Numbered from the stretch's first letter, positions 35,028 through 43,811 are shown. The stretch: 64,000 nt of DNA from Sipunculus nudus (GCA_026874595.1 CM049310.1:41669558-41733557); one strand, 5' to 3'. The notes: generated by a model from the sequence alone, not told the origin. Program-made: numbers and translations.

Positions 35028-35062
35028 CATTGCGGTCCCAGCAGCCGTGGAGAACGGACGTG
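35028..35062 (+). promoter_or_regulatory. Putative internal Pol II promoter of the LINE (Inr + DPE)
   Basis: CATTGC at 35028-35033 resembles an initiator. If A35029 is +1, GGACGTG occupies 35056-35062, that is +28 to +34, the exact position and sequence expected of the downstream promoter element (RGWYVT at +28). Jockey-type LINEs of arthropods are known to use this TATA-less arrangement, which lets the promoter travel inside the transcript. ATTGC at 35024-35028 duplicates 35029-35033 and may be an extra 5' addition. Inferred from motif and spacing only. Confidence 0.5.
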
Positions 35063-35408
35063 CCTGGGAGCAGCTCTAATTAGACCACCACCGCCTAATT
35101 AGTCAAGTGGACAGAGACGCGGAGACACAGCAGACTCACTGGCGCCTAACTTCCCAGTCAAGCTATTCACATTAGTGATTAGCGAGTCTGGTGATAGGAG
35201 CCACCCACAACAGTCCTCTTTAGGACTAGTCTATCTTTTTCAGCTTTTCAGCTTTTCAGTACTGCCATCCCCAAACAAGTGCATCTTAGCTAGGGCTTAG
35301 TTCTATAAGTTAAGGTTACTTTAGGGGAATCAGGTAAAGTATCACTTTTTCGAATTTTCTTGTTGGCTCCGGGGTAGGTGAAACCTACAAAGAACTAATT
35401 AACAGATA

Positions 35409-35552
35409 CCCGCTCTCGGTACAGTTAATTAACTCATTCATTGAGCCTGCTCTCGGCTCAAGGGCTAGCTCTCGGCCCGACCGTCCACAAAGCTCACAGT
35501 TTTAAGCCCGGCTCTGGGTAAAAAACTGCTGAATAGAGCCCGCTCTCGGCTC
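35409..35552 (+). repeat. GCTCTCGG-type short repeats in LINE 5' UTR
   Basis: CCCGCTCTCGG, CCTGCTCTCGGCTC, TAGCTCTCGGCCC, CCCGGCTCTGGG and GAGCCCGCTCTCGGCTC occur at about 35409, 35445, 35464, 35507 and 35536. Spacing is uneven. Could bind a protein or only reflect past slippage; function unknown. Confidence 0.6.
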
Positions 35553-35696
35553 GCTGGCTCACGGATCATCTAAAGATAAGTTGTCTTCCACGCTCTGGAA
35601 ACAACCTATCTACTGAAAAGAGAAATCGTAGCCTGAACAGGTACGAGCAATCGGGGCGAAAATAGAGGCAGGAGGCGGAGAGAGAATCCAAAAGTA

Positions 35697-35839
35697 TTTT
35701 ATTGCCCGAACGGGAATAAAATAATAAGACCCGACAGAGGAGCGAGGTCAAAAAGGGCGAGAGGAAAAGCCCGATATATTCCCAAAAGGAATATATCGAG
35801 AAAGGTCGGGAAACCAAAATACTGCCCGAGCGGGAGTAT
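35697..35839 (+). promoter_or_regulatory. Three hairpins immediately upstream of ORF1
   Basis: Hairpin 1, 35697-35721: TTTTATT(G)CCCG / CGGGAATAAAA, loop AA. Hairpin 2, 35773-35797: GATATATTCC / GGAATATATC, perfect 10-bp stem, 5-nt loop. Hairpin 3, 35819-35839: ATACT(G)CCCG / CGGGAGTAT, loop AG. Hairpins 1 and 3 share the design of a bulged G, a CCCG/CGGG stem and a 2-nt loop, with compensating differences in the outer stems. They end 37 nt before the ORF1 start. Confidence 0.6.
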
Positions 35840-35876
35840 ATCTAGACAATTCAGTGAGAGGGCACTGAATAAAAGA

Positions 35877-37907
35877 ATGGCGGAAGCACTTACCAGGCTG
35901 TTGGTGCTTTCCCAGAGGGAAAGAGAAGTGATCCCGGGTCTCACCCAGATCACAGGTGGGCTGCAGCAGGCAGCAAGGCACGGGCCTGACGCCCTCCAGA
36001 TGATTACGGGGCTCATCACGGAGAGCATCGGTAGAGCGCAGGCGGCGGACGTGCGGACCGAGATGGAGGGTCGAGGCGCGAACAAGGGTTCGGCCTCACA
36101 GAGCCCAGCAGGCGAGGGAGCGATGCAAGGGGCATCGAACTCGCCAAGCTCTACGCTGGGTTCCCCGAGCTCGGTACCGGCCACCCCGACAGGGGACGCT
36201 AGTTTCGAGCTATTCGATGACTCCCCGGAGAGGGGCAACGATTCATACAGGGTAGTGGTAACCCCGCAGACCCCGGGAGTGGTCACCCCGGAGGTCCCGG
36301 GGCCGGACAAGGCGGGGACGCCCGAACGGTCGGGGTCTCCAATCATAGACGTGGGATCGCCTGAGTGGCCGACGGTTCTCAGGACACTGTCCCCGAGCTC
36401 GATCGAGAGATCGACGCCCTCTAATCCAGTCCGCTCAGGTGATAGCGGGTCGCCCACCAAACCGGGGACCCGGGTTAATCAAGCAGCGGACGGAACTCCG
36501 ACCCGAAGCTCGCCTGTACGGACAGGGAGCACGGAGAACGGCCAGCCGGAAGGTGAGGTGGCCGACCAGGAGAAAGAGGGCTTGGCTCGGTACTGGGTCA
36601 GGGGCTTACCGGCGGCCCTCAGGCAGAACAGTAGAAAAATGAACAGGCTGGTGACGGAGTGCACGGGCACCTCCGCCTGTAAGACAAAGTTCGACAGGGG
36701 AGTAATGGTGGTCACGCTCCCCGAAACAGCAAGGGAAGCCAGGCCCGACTGGCGCCCACTGATCAAGGCGGGGCCCAAGGTAGTGGTGGAGCTTGCACGG
36801 GGCAACAAGCAAGCCAAACCAGAGGGCACCCAACAAACATCGGTGGTGGCCAGAGGAATGAGCCCGCATATCTCAACAGAGGAGATCATGGCGGAGTTAA
36901 ATGAACAGGGCTTAAAAGCCAAAGAGGTCGTGCGGCTCAGGCACGGAAAAAAGCCGGTGTGGAAGGTGCTCGTGCACTTTCAGCAGAGCGAGAGCGCTAC
37001 GAGGGCACTCGAGCACGGGTTCAGGTACGGGAGCGAGCGTATACGCTGCGAGGCTTTCCGGAAGGCCGTAGAGCCGATCCAGTGCCTGAACTGCTACCAG
37101 TTCGGGCACACGGCCAAAGTATGCACTAAGGCTGGCAGGTGCAGGCACTGTGGCGAGGCAGGCCACTATGCCAAAGATTGTCGAAGGGCAGCCGACAAGA
37201 GCAAGCCAAAATGTGCAAACTGCGGGGGCGACCACAGGGCGATGTACAGGGGCTGTACAGCCTTCAAAGGTGCCCGGCAGAGGCCGACAACGGCTAAACA
37301 CGGCACTGAAGGGAAGCCGACCAGCAAGAGCGCGGAAGGCAGGAAAGGCAAAGCCCACCAGACTGGCGTGACCTACGCCAAAATCACCAGAGGCTCCCGG
37401 GGACCCACGGCCTCAGAGGCTGTAAGGACCCAGAAGGCTCCCGCTCCCGAAAGGGGGCAGGTCGTGGCTAGCGGTAGCACGTCCACCAGGCTTGCCGGAG
37501 GGCGGGCCGCGGCCAAAAACCGCAATGTAACGGAAAAGGGGGTAGCTCCGGCGGAGGAGCAAGCCGTGGCTGAAAGCCAGGCTATGCTAGAGATCAACCC
37601 AGAGAAACTGATAAAGTTTCTCTGTGAAGTGATCACAGAAACGCTGAAGCTGGCGAAAGTCAATGAGCCCAGAGAACGGGCCGTAACAGTGGTGAAGAAG
37701 TCGGCTACTAGGCACCTAGGCCTAGAATTGTCGTGGACGGCGCTGTCGGACAGAGGAACGGAAAAGGACCGTGAGGAGCCGAGAGCTCGATCGGTACCAG
37801 CCAGTAACGCATCATCCAAAAAGGATAAGGGCAGCTATAGGCAGCCCAAATCCAAAAAGGCCGGTAGCAACGGTTTTAAGAAGTCGGTGGGGGGACGTCA
37901 TGGTTAA
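35877..37907 (+). CDS. LINE ORF1: gag-like RNA-binding protein with three zinc knuckles
   Basis: 676 aa. Residues 1 to about 230 are rich in Ser, Pro, Gly and Thr, low complexity. About 323-402 (from VVARGMSPHIS) look like the RRM-like region that usually precedes the knuckles in jockey/R1 gag proteins. Three CCHC motifs follow: C403-C406-H411-C416 and C422-C425-H430-C435 (both CX2CX4HX4C), then C446-C449-H453-C460 (CX2CX3HX6C), a spacing typical of this LINE group. The C-terminal 200 residues are basic and low complexity. Family members bind the element RNA and form the RNP that goes to the nucleus. ATG at 35877 is chosen because it opens the frame just after the hairpin cluster. The stop TAA (37905-37907) overlaps the ORF2 start. 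Confidence 0.93.
   Translation: MAEALTRLLVLSQREREVIPGLTQITGGLQQAARHGPDALQMITGLITESIGRAQAADVRTEMEGRGANKGSASQSPAGEGAMQGASNSPSSTLGSPSSVPATPTGDASFELFDDSPERGNDSYRVVVTPQTPGVVTPEVPGPDKAGTPERSGSPIIDVGSPEWPTVLRTLSPSSIERSTPSNPVRSGDSGSPTKPGTRVNQAADGTPTRSSPVRTGSTENGQPEGEVADQEKEGLARYWVRGLPAALRQNSRKMNRLVTECTGTSACKTKFDRGVMVVTLPETAREARPDWRPLIKAGPKVVVELARGNKQAKPEGTQQTSVVARGMSPHISTEEIMAELNEQGLKAKEVVRLRHGKKPVWKVLVHFQQSESATRALEHGFRYGSERIRCEAFRKAVEPIQCLNCYQFGHTAKVCTKAGRCRHCGEAGHYAKDCRRAADKSKPKCANCGGDHRAMYRGCTAFKGARQRPTTAKHGTEGKPTSKSAEGRKGKAHQTGVTYAKITRGSRGPTASEAVRTQKAPAPERGQVVASGSTSTRLAGGRAAAKNRNVTEKGVAPAEEQAVAESQAMLEINPEKLIKFLCEVITETLKLAKVNEPRERAVTVVKKSATRHLGLELSWTALSDRGTEKDREEPRARSVPASNASSKKDKGSYRQPKSKKAGSNGFKKSVGGRHG
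37900..37907 (+). promoter_or_regulatory. ORF1 stop / ORF2 start overlap
   Basis: ATGGTTAA: the ORF2 ATG lies 5 nt before the ORF1 TAA, in the +1 frame. This fits ORF2 translation by termination-reinitiation, known for some two-ORF LINEs. Confidence 0.6.
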
Positions 37908-40689
37908 GCTCAAACTATGCCACGCAAACGTGAATGGCCTGTATGGAAGGAGGTTAGAGATACTCAACTATATCCACAGGCATTCCGTAGATATCATGGC
38001 TATCAGCGAGTCTAAGCTGACCAGAAACGTTTCCTTCACCGGCTATAACCTGCTACACAGGGGACGGCCAGACGGTAATATGGGAGGCGGAGTGGCTCTC
38101 TTGATCAAAGAGAACCTAGTATACCGCCAAACAAACTGGCTAGGAAGGATGGACATAGAAGCTCTAACGGTTAGAGTTGAACCTGTCCACAGCGGCGACC
38201 CGGCAATCGATGTAATAGTATATTACAACCCGCCACAGTCACGGCCCAGGGCACAACTCTTTGACAAGATTAAGAGGAACAGCAGCCACTACGTGGTGTT
38301 AGGGGACCTAAATGCCCCACACACCTCGTATGGCAGCAGATCCTCTAATCTGAACGGGAAAGCACTGATGGATTGCATAGATCGGTACGGTATGGTGATA
38401 ATGAACGATGGGAGCCCGACCAGGGTGAACCCCACGACCGGTGGAACGAACATACTCGATCTGGCAATCGTATCGCCCGAGGTAGGACTGGTCAGTAAAT
38501 TTCATGTAGGGGAAGATATAGGCAGCGATCACATGCCAATTCATTTAGAGCTCGATTGGAGAGCGAACAGAAAGCCACCCAAAATGGTGAGGCCTTGGAG
38601 AAAGGCAAACTGGAGGCTCTTTAAAAATGAATTGGCAGACAGGCTCCGAGGTATCGCTGAACCATCGACCCCAGAAGGAATCGACACCCTAGTCGACAAA
38701 CTGACCTCTGAAATGCGAGATTGCCTGGACCGAGCGTGTCCGATGGTGGAAAGGAAAAACCGTAACTGGTGGTCATTCACCCCAACGATTAAAGCACTTG
38801 TAAGGGAAAGAAGGAGGATCAGAAGGCTTCAGATCCAACTCCGAACAGAGGAGTTAAAATCCCAATACAATGCTATTAGTCGGGAGGTGAAAAATGCAAT
38901 AAAAGCCCAGAAAAAGGCGGAATGGTACAAGTTCACGAGCGGTATGGACCACAGAATATCAGTGGGCGAATTTTGGCGACAGGTCCGCCAATACACGGGC
39001 TCGATGAACAAACCATCGGTCGGAACTACAGACCTCACAGGCCCGATGGGAACGGTGGCTAGTACGGAAAAGGACAAGGCAAATTTGTTCGCGGAGACGC
39101 TCCGGAACATACACAAGGTCCCGACGGGACCCCAGTTCGACGACCAAACACAGGAGGAGGTTGATCGGCACGTAAGACAAGGTGCAAACGAGTTATACTC
39201 GCCTCTGGCAAGGGTAGAGAGCTGCTACGCTCAGACAGCAGAGGACGAGCCGCTACTGAGAGCGATCTCAAAAGCGGAAGTCAGCAGGAAGCTGAAAAAA
39301 CTCAAAAGCAGAAAAGCCCCGGGGGAGGACGGCCTCACCAGGGAAGTGCTGATTAACCTACCGGAGGAAGGGCTGGAAGCGCTCACATCTGTGTTCAACG
39401 CGTGTCTGAAACTGGGGTACTTCCCAAGGGCATGGAAAAGAGCGAACGTGATCATGATCCCGAAGCCGGGAAAGGATCACTCGCTGCCGAAAAGCTACCG
39501 ACCCATCAGCCTACTGCCAATTCTGGGCAAAGTGCTGGAACGAATACTGGCTGGCAGGATCAGTGGTCACTTGGAGGAAGCAAAATTCTTTAACCCGAAT
39601 CAGAGCGGGTTCCGTAAGGGCAGGTCGACAAATGACCAACTGTTCAGGTTGACTCAGTCGGTGGGACAATGCCTGCAGCGATCTAATGATACTATAGGTG
39701 TATTCCTAGACGTCGAGAAAGCCTTCGACGCAGTATGGCGGGATGGTCTAAGGTATAAGATCGCAACGCAGGCAAAACTACCGACTCGCATTGTGAGGCT
39801 CCTCTCGTCCTTCCTAAGTGACAGGAAGCTATGGGTCAGAGTAGGTGACGCTAAGTCGCATGAGATCGAACCCGCCGCAGGCACACCGCAGGGCTCAGCT
39901 CTCAGCCCGCTGCTCTATGTCATATTCGTCAACGACATGCCTAGCCTGTCCGAGAAAGGAGGGGTCCGCACGGGGGCGACGAGCCAATTTGCGGACGACA
40001 CTGCGCTATGGACACATAGCAAGAGGGCAGTACCCAGGTTACAGGCCGGTCTAGACGAGGTGACAAAGTGGTGCGCCAAATGGCGAGTAAGAGTCAATGC
40101 GACAAAAACGCAGGCTTGCAAATTCGGTAGGCACCTGAAAGGCAGTAAGGCCGGCAAAGCGCCAGAACTGAAATTGGCCGGGGAACCAATTCAATTCACA
40201 GACCAGATAAAATTTCTGGGTCTGACGGTTGATAAGAGACTCACATGGGCGGCTCATATAGAGGATATCGAACAGAGGGTCAAAGCGAGACTCAACTGCT
40301 TAAGAGTGCTAAAAGCAGGATCAGGAGGCATGTCTACCCAAAGTTTGATATACCTTTATAAAGCCTGGATCAGACCGGTTATGACATACGGCTGCATAGC
40401 CCTGATCACCGCCAAAGAGCACCACATTAAAAAACTTCAACGGCTTCAAAACAGAGCCTTAAGGACGGCCTTGAGACTCCCGCCCCGCACGCGGATATCT
40501 GTGCTTCACGAGAAGGCAGATATAGAGTATGTGAGCGACCACATACTAAGGTTGAGCAAAGGCTATGTCGAAAAGGTGAAGCAAGAGAAGTTTTATAAAG
40601 ACCTCAAAATGTGGCTCGACTGGCAAAAGATCAGTGGCAGACGGAAACCCAGTATTATCACCCCACTAGAGAAAGTGGGGGAAGGGTAG
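37900..40689 (+). CDS. LINE ORF2: AP-endonuclease / reverse transcriptase
   Basis: 929 aa from ATG 37900; the frame is open further upstream to ATG 37771, but that part overlaps ORF1 and lacks conserved features, while the endonuclease starts right after M-V-K-L. Endonuclease residues: N10, E37, D136 and N138 (GDLNAPH), D187 (NILDLA), D210 and H211 (GSDHMPIH). Reverse transcriptase about 460-730: KAPGEDGL near 472, YRPISLLP at 533, D604 in FLDVEKAFD, GTPQGSALSP at 661, and catalytic FADD at 697-700. The thumb and C-terminal region run to 929 without RNase H or a CCHC motif. The protein would nick the target DNA and copy element RNA onto it (target-primed reverse transcription). All catalytic residues are present; length is normal for jockey-like elements. 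Confidence 0.95.
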   Translation: MVKLKLCHANVNGLYGRRLEILNYIHRHSVDIMAISESKLTRNVSFTGYNLLHRGRPDGNMGGGVALLIKENLVYRQTNWLGRMDIEALTVRVEPVHSGDPAIDVIVYYNPPQSRPRAQLFDKIKRNSSHYVVLGDLNAPHTSYGSRSSNLNGKALMDCIDRYGMVIMNDGSPTRVNPTTGGTNILDLAIVSPEVGLVSKFHVGEDIGSDHMPIHLELDWRANRKPPKMVRPWRKANWRLFKNELADRLRGIAEPSTPEGIDTLVDKLTSEMRDCLDRACPMVERKNRNWWSFTPTIKALVRERRRIRRLQIQLRTEELKSQYNAISREVKNAIKAQKKAEWYKFTSGMDHRISVGEFWRQVRQYTGSMNKPSVGTTDLTGPMGTVASTEKDKANLFAETLRNIHKVPTGPQFDDQTQEEVDRHVRQGANELYSPLARVESCYAQTAEDEPLLRAISKAEVSRKLKKLKSRKAPGEDGLTREVLINLPEEGLEALTSVFNACLKLGYFPRAWKRANVIMIPKPGKDHSLPKSYRPISLLPILGKVLERILAGRISGHLEEAKFFNPNQSGFRKGRSTNDQLFRLTQSVGQCLQRSNDTIGVFLDVEKAFDAVWRDGLRYKIATQAKLPTRIVRLLSSFLSDRKLWVRVGDAKSHEIEPAAGTPQGSALSPLLYVIFVNDMPSLSEKGGVRTGATSQFADDTALWTHSKRAVPRLQAGLDEVTKWCAKWRVRVNATKTQACKFGRHLKGSKAGKAPELKLAGEPIQFTDQIKFLGLTVDKRLTWAAHIEDIEQRVKARLNCLRVLKAGSGGMSTQSLIYLYKAWIRPVMTYGCIALITAKEHHIKKLQRLQNRALRTALRLPPRTRISVLHEKADIEYVSDHILRLSKGYVEKVKQEKFYKDLKMWLDWQKISGRRKPSIITPLEKVGEG

Positions 40690-41330
40690 AAAGGCTCCGG
40701 GGCACCGCAGCGCCCGCCTGCAAAAGACAAACACGGGCCGTCCATCGGATGAGGACGTTAAATGGCGGTCCCGTGTCCAGAAGGGGACGGGCACGTAAAA
40801 GACCCCATACTGTTTTTCGATAGAAGAGTAGGCCAGCCTGTTGCCGGCAGTATGGAACCTGGCCCTGTAGAGCCAGCCGTTTGGTGGAAAAAGTTACGGG
40901 GATCCCGAAAGGATCAGGGACAAGGCTCCAAGACGTCAAAATAACCGGGGGTCCGGTCAGGACCAGCAGGGACAAGGCTCAAGACATGATGGCAAAAGCA
41001 CCAGAGAAGGCTCCCGAGAAGGCTCCCGAGAAGGCTCCGATCGAACGAGAGCTGTACCTGGTCGAAGGGACAAGGCTCATGACGGGACTGCGAATAGTCC
41101 AGGGGCAGGCCGGTAGCGCTCGGACATTACTGGCAGGTTGCGAGGCTCAGGCTCCCGGAACACCTGGGGGATTCCTCGGTGGTTGACGGTTGGCGAGGGC
41201 GGGCCGGACCTAGCTGGCTAGCTGGCGTGTCAGTTCTGGCGACCTCAGTGCAGAATGAGGGGGACCCGAAGAGGCAAAACTGCGGCGTAGAAACCCTAGT
41301 TATTGCCTGAGCGGTGTAACGGTTATGGAT
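40690..41330 (+). other. 3' UTR of the LINE, no poly(A)
   Basis: 641 bp, GC-rich, no convincing ORF (a 101-codon frame at 40881-41186 is composed largely of repeats). Ends ...GGTGTAACGGTTATGGAT directly against the target duplication, with no A-run or microsatellite tail and no AATAAA signal seen near the end. Confidence 0.8.
40916..41083 (+). repeat. AGGGACAAGGCTC repeats and a 12-bp tandem in the 3' UTR
   Basis: AGGGACAAGGCTC followed by CAAGAC, AAGAC or ATGAC starts at 40916, 40968 and 41066. Between the last two lies a tandem of GAGAAGGCTCCC, three copies at about 41004-41039. The shared GACAAGGCTC/GAGAAGGCTC core suggests one family. Possible ORF2-protein recognition site for the RNA 3' end. 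Confidence 0.65.
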
Positions 41331-41344
41331 GGGGTATGATTCTC
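41331..41344 (+). repeat. Target-site duplication, right copy
   Basis: Perfect repeat of 35010-35023; the preceding base is T here but A in the uninterrupted gene, which fixes the left limit of the duplication at 14 bp. Confidence 0.95.
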
Positions 41345-41388
41345 GCTTCGGGTGCGAGAGGTCCCGGGTTCAATTCCCGGACGAGCCC
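41331..41388 (+). pseudogene. 3' part (nt 15-72) of LINE-disrupted tRNA-Pro, unit 19
   Basis: Restarts at tRNA nucleotide 15 because the 14-bp target duplication repeats nt 15-28. Contains the CGG loop, T-arm, B box, 3' acceptor strand and the TTTTT terminator, but no A box or 5' acceptor strand. Confidence 0.97.
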
Positions 41389-41815
41389 GATATATTTTTA
41401 GCCATCCTTAGATTGCCCCTCGATCTTTCACCTGAGAATTTCTTCTTCCCGCTCACTTAGACCGCAGATAATTTAGGTTCGTCATTAGACCTTGGTCGAT
41501 CTTTTCTGTTAACGTTTTCATACATATTTTGTAGGGAATTTCTCGAAATCAAATGACCGGGTGCCACAGCTCATACTAAAACATTAAAATTATTTCAGAA
41601 TATAAAATAATATAGCTTTTCACCGATCACATGTGCTTACCTGCAAATTTAGTTTTAATTGCTGTGGAGAAAGTGCATACATCTTGTTAATCCTAATATT
41701 TCAATTCGACAACCTCTGATTTATACTCACTTAAACTATAGCGTGGTTACAATATTATCGCCTACAGCCATGGGTCATGGGAGAAAGGGTTACTTGGGTT
41801 AATAGGTTAAAAATG

Positions 41816-41890
41816 TGATTTCGCATGGGGGTTCGAACCCTGGACCATTGGCGTGTGAGGCGACCCTGAGAGCCACTACACTTCGAAACC
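41816..41890 (-). pseudogene. psi-Val1, unit 19
   Basis: TTTTT present; lies 486 bp downstream of the LINE 3' end. Confidence 0.78.
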
Positions 41891-43260
41891 GTTCGACAAT
41901 GAACTTCAGTCATTCTGAAGCTTAAGGATCATGTGCTAACTTGTTTTTTGGAGACCAGTTGGATATTGGATAGGGGGAAACTCACTTTGATTTTGAATCC
42001 AACCAGTCCAAAATAAAACAAATGAAGTATTAATATGATTCATGTTCAAACAATCCCTAACTGGGAGCATGTTCTACTTCAAATATCAACGATATAGGAT
42101 ATTCAAGATCAAGTCAAAGTATCCTATGGATACTGCAGATCATGTACAAATGTGATAGGAGAAAAAGTTTATGTCAAGAAAAAAATGAAACTGGAAAGTT
42201 CTACAAAAATAATCAGTAATATCACTGAAGGACCTGAATTAAGGATGACTTCAAATTTTTACATTCAATCATGATGAACTTTATTGGAACGGATCGTACA
42301 GCACTTTTTCAATTCGAAATCTTAAACTCATGCCAGGGAACAGATAGGTTGCGATATGTCGCTCATTTAAAAAAAAGATACTTTCTTGTCAGTATTGGAG
42401 AATGATGAATAAAAATATGTAGCTGTCGTATTCGACATGTATAAATTTACCGCGAAGGCACTAGAGTATCATCCTTACACCCATTTCAATTGCTGTTCAG
42501 TAAATGAATATATCTCATTGGTCGTTATATTTTTAAAATCGACAATCCTTAATTTATACAAACTTAAACAAAGGACTTTATAAATAATATCTACTCTAGC
42601 TTGTGACATGTGAAACATGGATTTTCAGGAGGAGGTAAATAGTCTAAGTATTTCGGTTTACGCTCTGGTTCGAAATTAGGACCTGCCGTGTGTGAGATCA
42701 ACGTGAGAGCGATCAGGCTCGAATCCACTGGGTATCATACTTCGGTTCTTCTTAAGCATAACAATGATATGCCATACCATATCTCGAGGCCAGTTGAAGA
42801 CTGCGCAGGGGAAAGCTCCTCTTTGGTTTGTTATCTGATCAGTCCATAAATAATATGACGTATAAATACGATTAAAAATCAGACGATTCCTAACTAGGAG
42901 GATACTCTCCTTCAGACATGAACAACGACAATATCAGTTGAACCAAAGTCAGATAAAGCCTGTGCTTCATACTTATATTTTAACAATATTAGAAACAAAA
43001 GTAAGAAGATGTAGCTTTTGATCGTATCACAGATGCGCAGCTGCAAATCAATTTAATATACTGTGGAGATAAAAATAGTCACTTCTGAACATGCTTCAAG
43101 TGACGAACAGGAACTGAATTAAGCTTGATCACTCGGATGGATAAAACGAATATTCGCTTATTGATATTTCACAAATTACGACATGAAGTATCTTATAATT
43201 ATGTGTCATCCAGTACATGCAAATGATGAAAAATGGTGGAGGTTATATTTGGCAAAAATG

Positions 43261-43333
43261 TGGTTCCGCTGGGGTTCGAACCCAGGACCTTTCGCGTGTG
43301 AGGCGAACGTGATAGCCACTACACTACGAAACC
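43261..43333 (-). tRNA. tRNA-Val-CAC: tRNA-Val(CAC), unit 19
   Basis: Gene as unit 1, terminator ACATTTTTG. Intact although the Pro gene of the same unit is split by the LINE. Confidence 0.96.
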
Positions 43334-43740
43334 GCTCGATATCGTGCCTTCTTTATTCTGAAGCTCAAGGATATTACAGCTAATCTTTTATGCGACATCC
43401 TCTGCAGACGAAAGTGGGGTACTTCTTATCTCAGTTAAGAATCCGGTCACTACATAAATAACTATATATGATTTTCATTTTTTAATACAATAATAATTCC
43501 TATTATATTCTTGTTTAAATGTCAACTACATAGGTTTGAGCCAAGATGAAATAAAAATTAACTTATCTTAACGTCACACCTTGTAAGCTGTTAAAGGAGG
43601 ACGCCGGAAAATATTTACAATTAAATTGGGCAAAAAATGTGAAACCTGGATTCAGGAAAATCTGAAATTTAAGTATTCATACATGATGAACAAAAATGGA
43701 ACAATAGACTCTTCGAATTTAACTTCGACACTGTTAAGTT

Positions 43741-43811
43741 GGCTCGTTGGTGTAGGAGTAAGATTCTCGCTTCGGGTGCTAGAGCTTCCGGGTTCTATCC
43801 CGGACGAGCCC
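43741..43811 (+). pseudogene. Damaged tRNA-Pro(CGG), unit 20
   Basis: Same 71-nt form as unit 3: GCTAG stem mismatch and 6-nt T-loop. Confidence 0.7.

Larger units (their letters stand above)
35063..35876 (+). other. 5' UTR of the LINE
   Basis: About 0.8 kb without a convincing ORF. Contains two CTAATTAG motifs (35075-35102), a TTTTCAGC tandem (about 35236-35260), five GCTCTCGG-like repeats (35409-35552) and three hairpins just before ORF1 (35697-35839). Confidence 0.75.
35024..41330 (+). mobile_element. Full-length-looking jockey-group LINE inserted in tRNA-Pro
   Basis: 6307 bp, GC-richer than the surrounding array. Layout: 5' UTR 35024-35876, ORF1 35877-37907, ORF2 37900-40689, 3' UTR 40690-41330. 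It lies between two copies of the tRNA segment GGGGTATGATTCTC, in the same orientation as the tRNA gene, with no LTRs and no poly(A). Two ORFs (gag-like with three zinc knuckles; AP-endonuclease plus reverse transcriptase without RNase H or C-terminal CCHC) place it in the jockey/CR1/R1 group, jockey-like most likely. No stops or frameshifts are seen in either ORF, and the 14-bp duplication is perfect, so the insertion looks recent and the element potentially active. Whether tRNA-Pro is its regular target cannot be told from one copy. Confidence 0.95.
34832..43576. repeat. Array unit 19, type B, interrupted by LINE
   Basis: 8745 bp in all; 2424 bp once the 6307-bp element and one 14-bp duplication are removed, exactly a B unit. 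Extra B segment 42069-42654; psi-Val2 relic (-) at 42655-42726. From about 41.6 kb onward it matches unit 21 at +4261 bp. Next to Pro it instead shares AACATTAAAATTATTT with units 24 and 27-29. Confidence 0.92.

Noticed and set aside
35036..35069. Possible HDV-like self-cleaving ribozyme at the LINE 5' end (stem TCCCAG/CTGGGA around CCGT/ACGG)
   Set aside because: The nested stems are real, but I could not find the required P1 pairing with the first bases of the element, nor P4 or the catalytic-C region. An Infernal search with the HDV-like models would decide.
35699..36460. 253 aa minus-strand ORF opposite LINE ORF1
   Set aside because: Shadow of a GC-rich coding region; no recognisable domain, and other antisense ORFs of similar kind occur all along ORF1/ORF2.
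40881..41186. 101 aa ORF in the LINE 3' UTR with an APEKAPEK repeat
   Set aside because: Arises from the 12-bp tandem repeat in the UTR; no homology recognised and no coding context.
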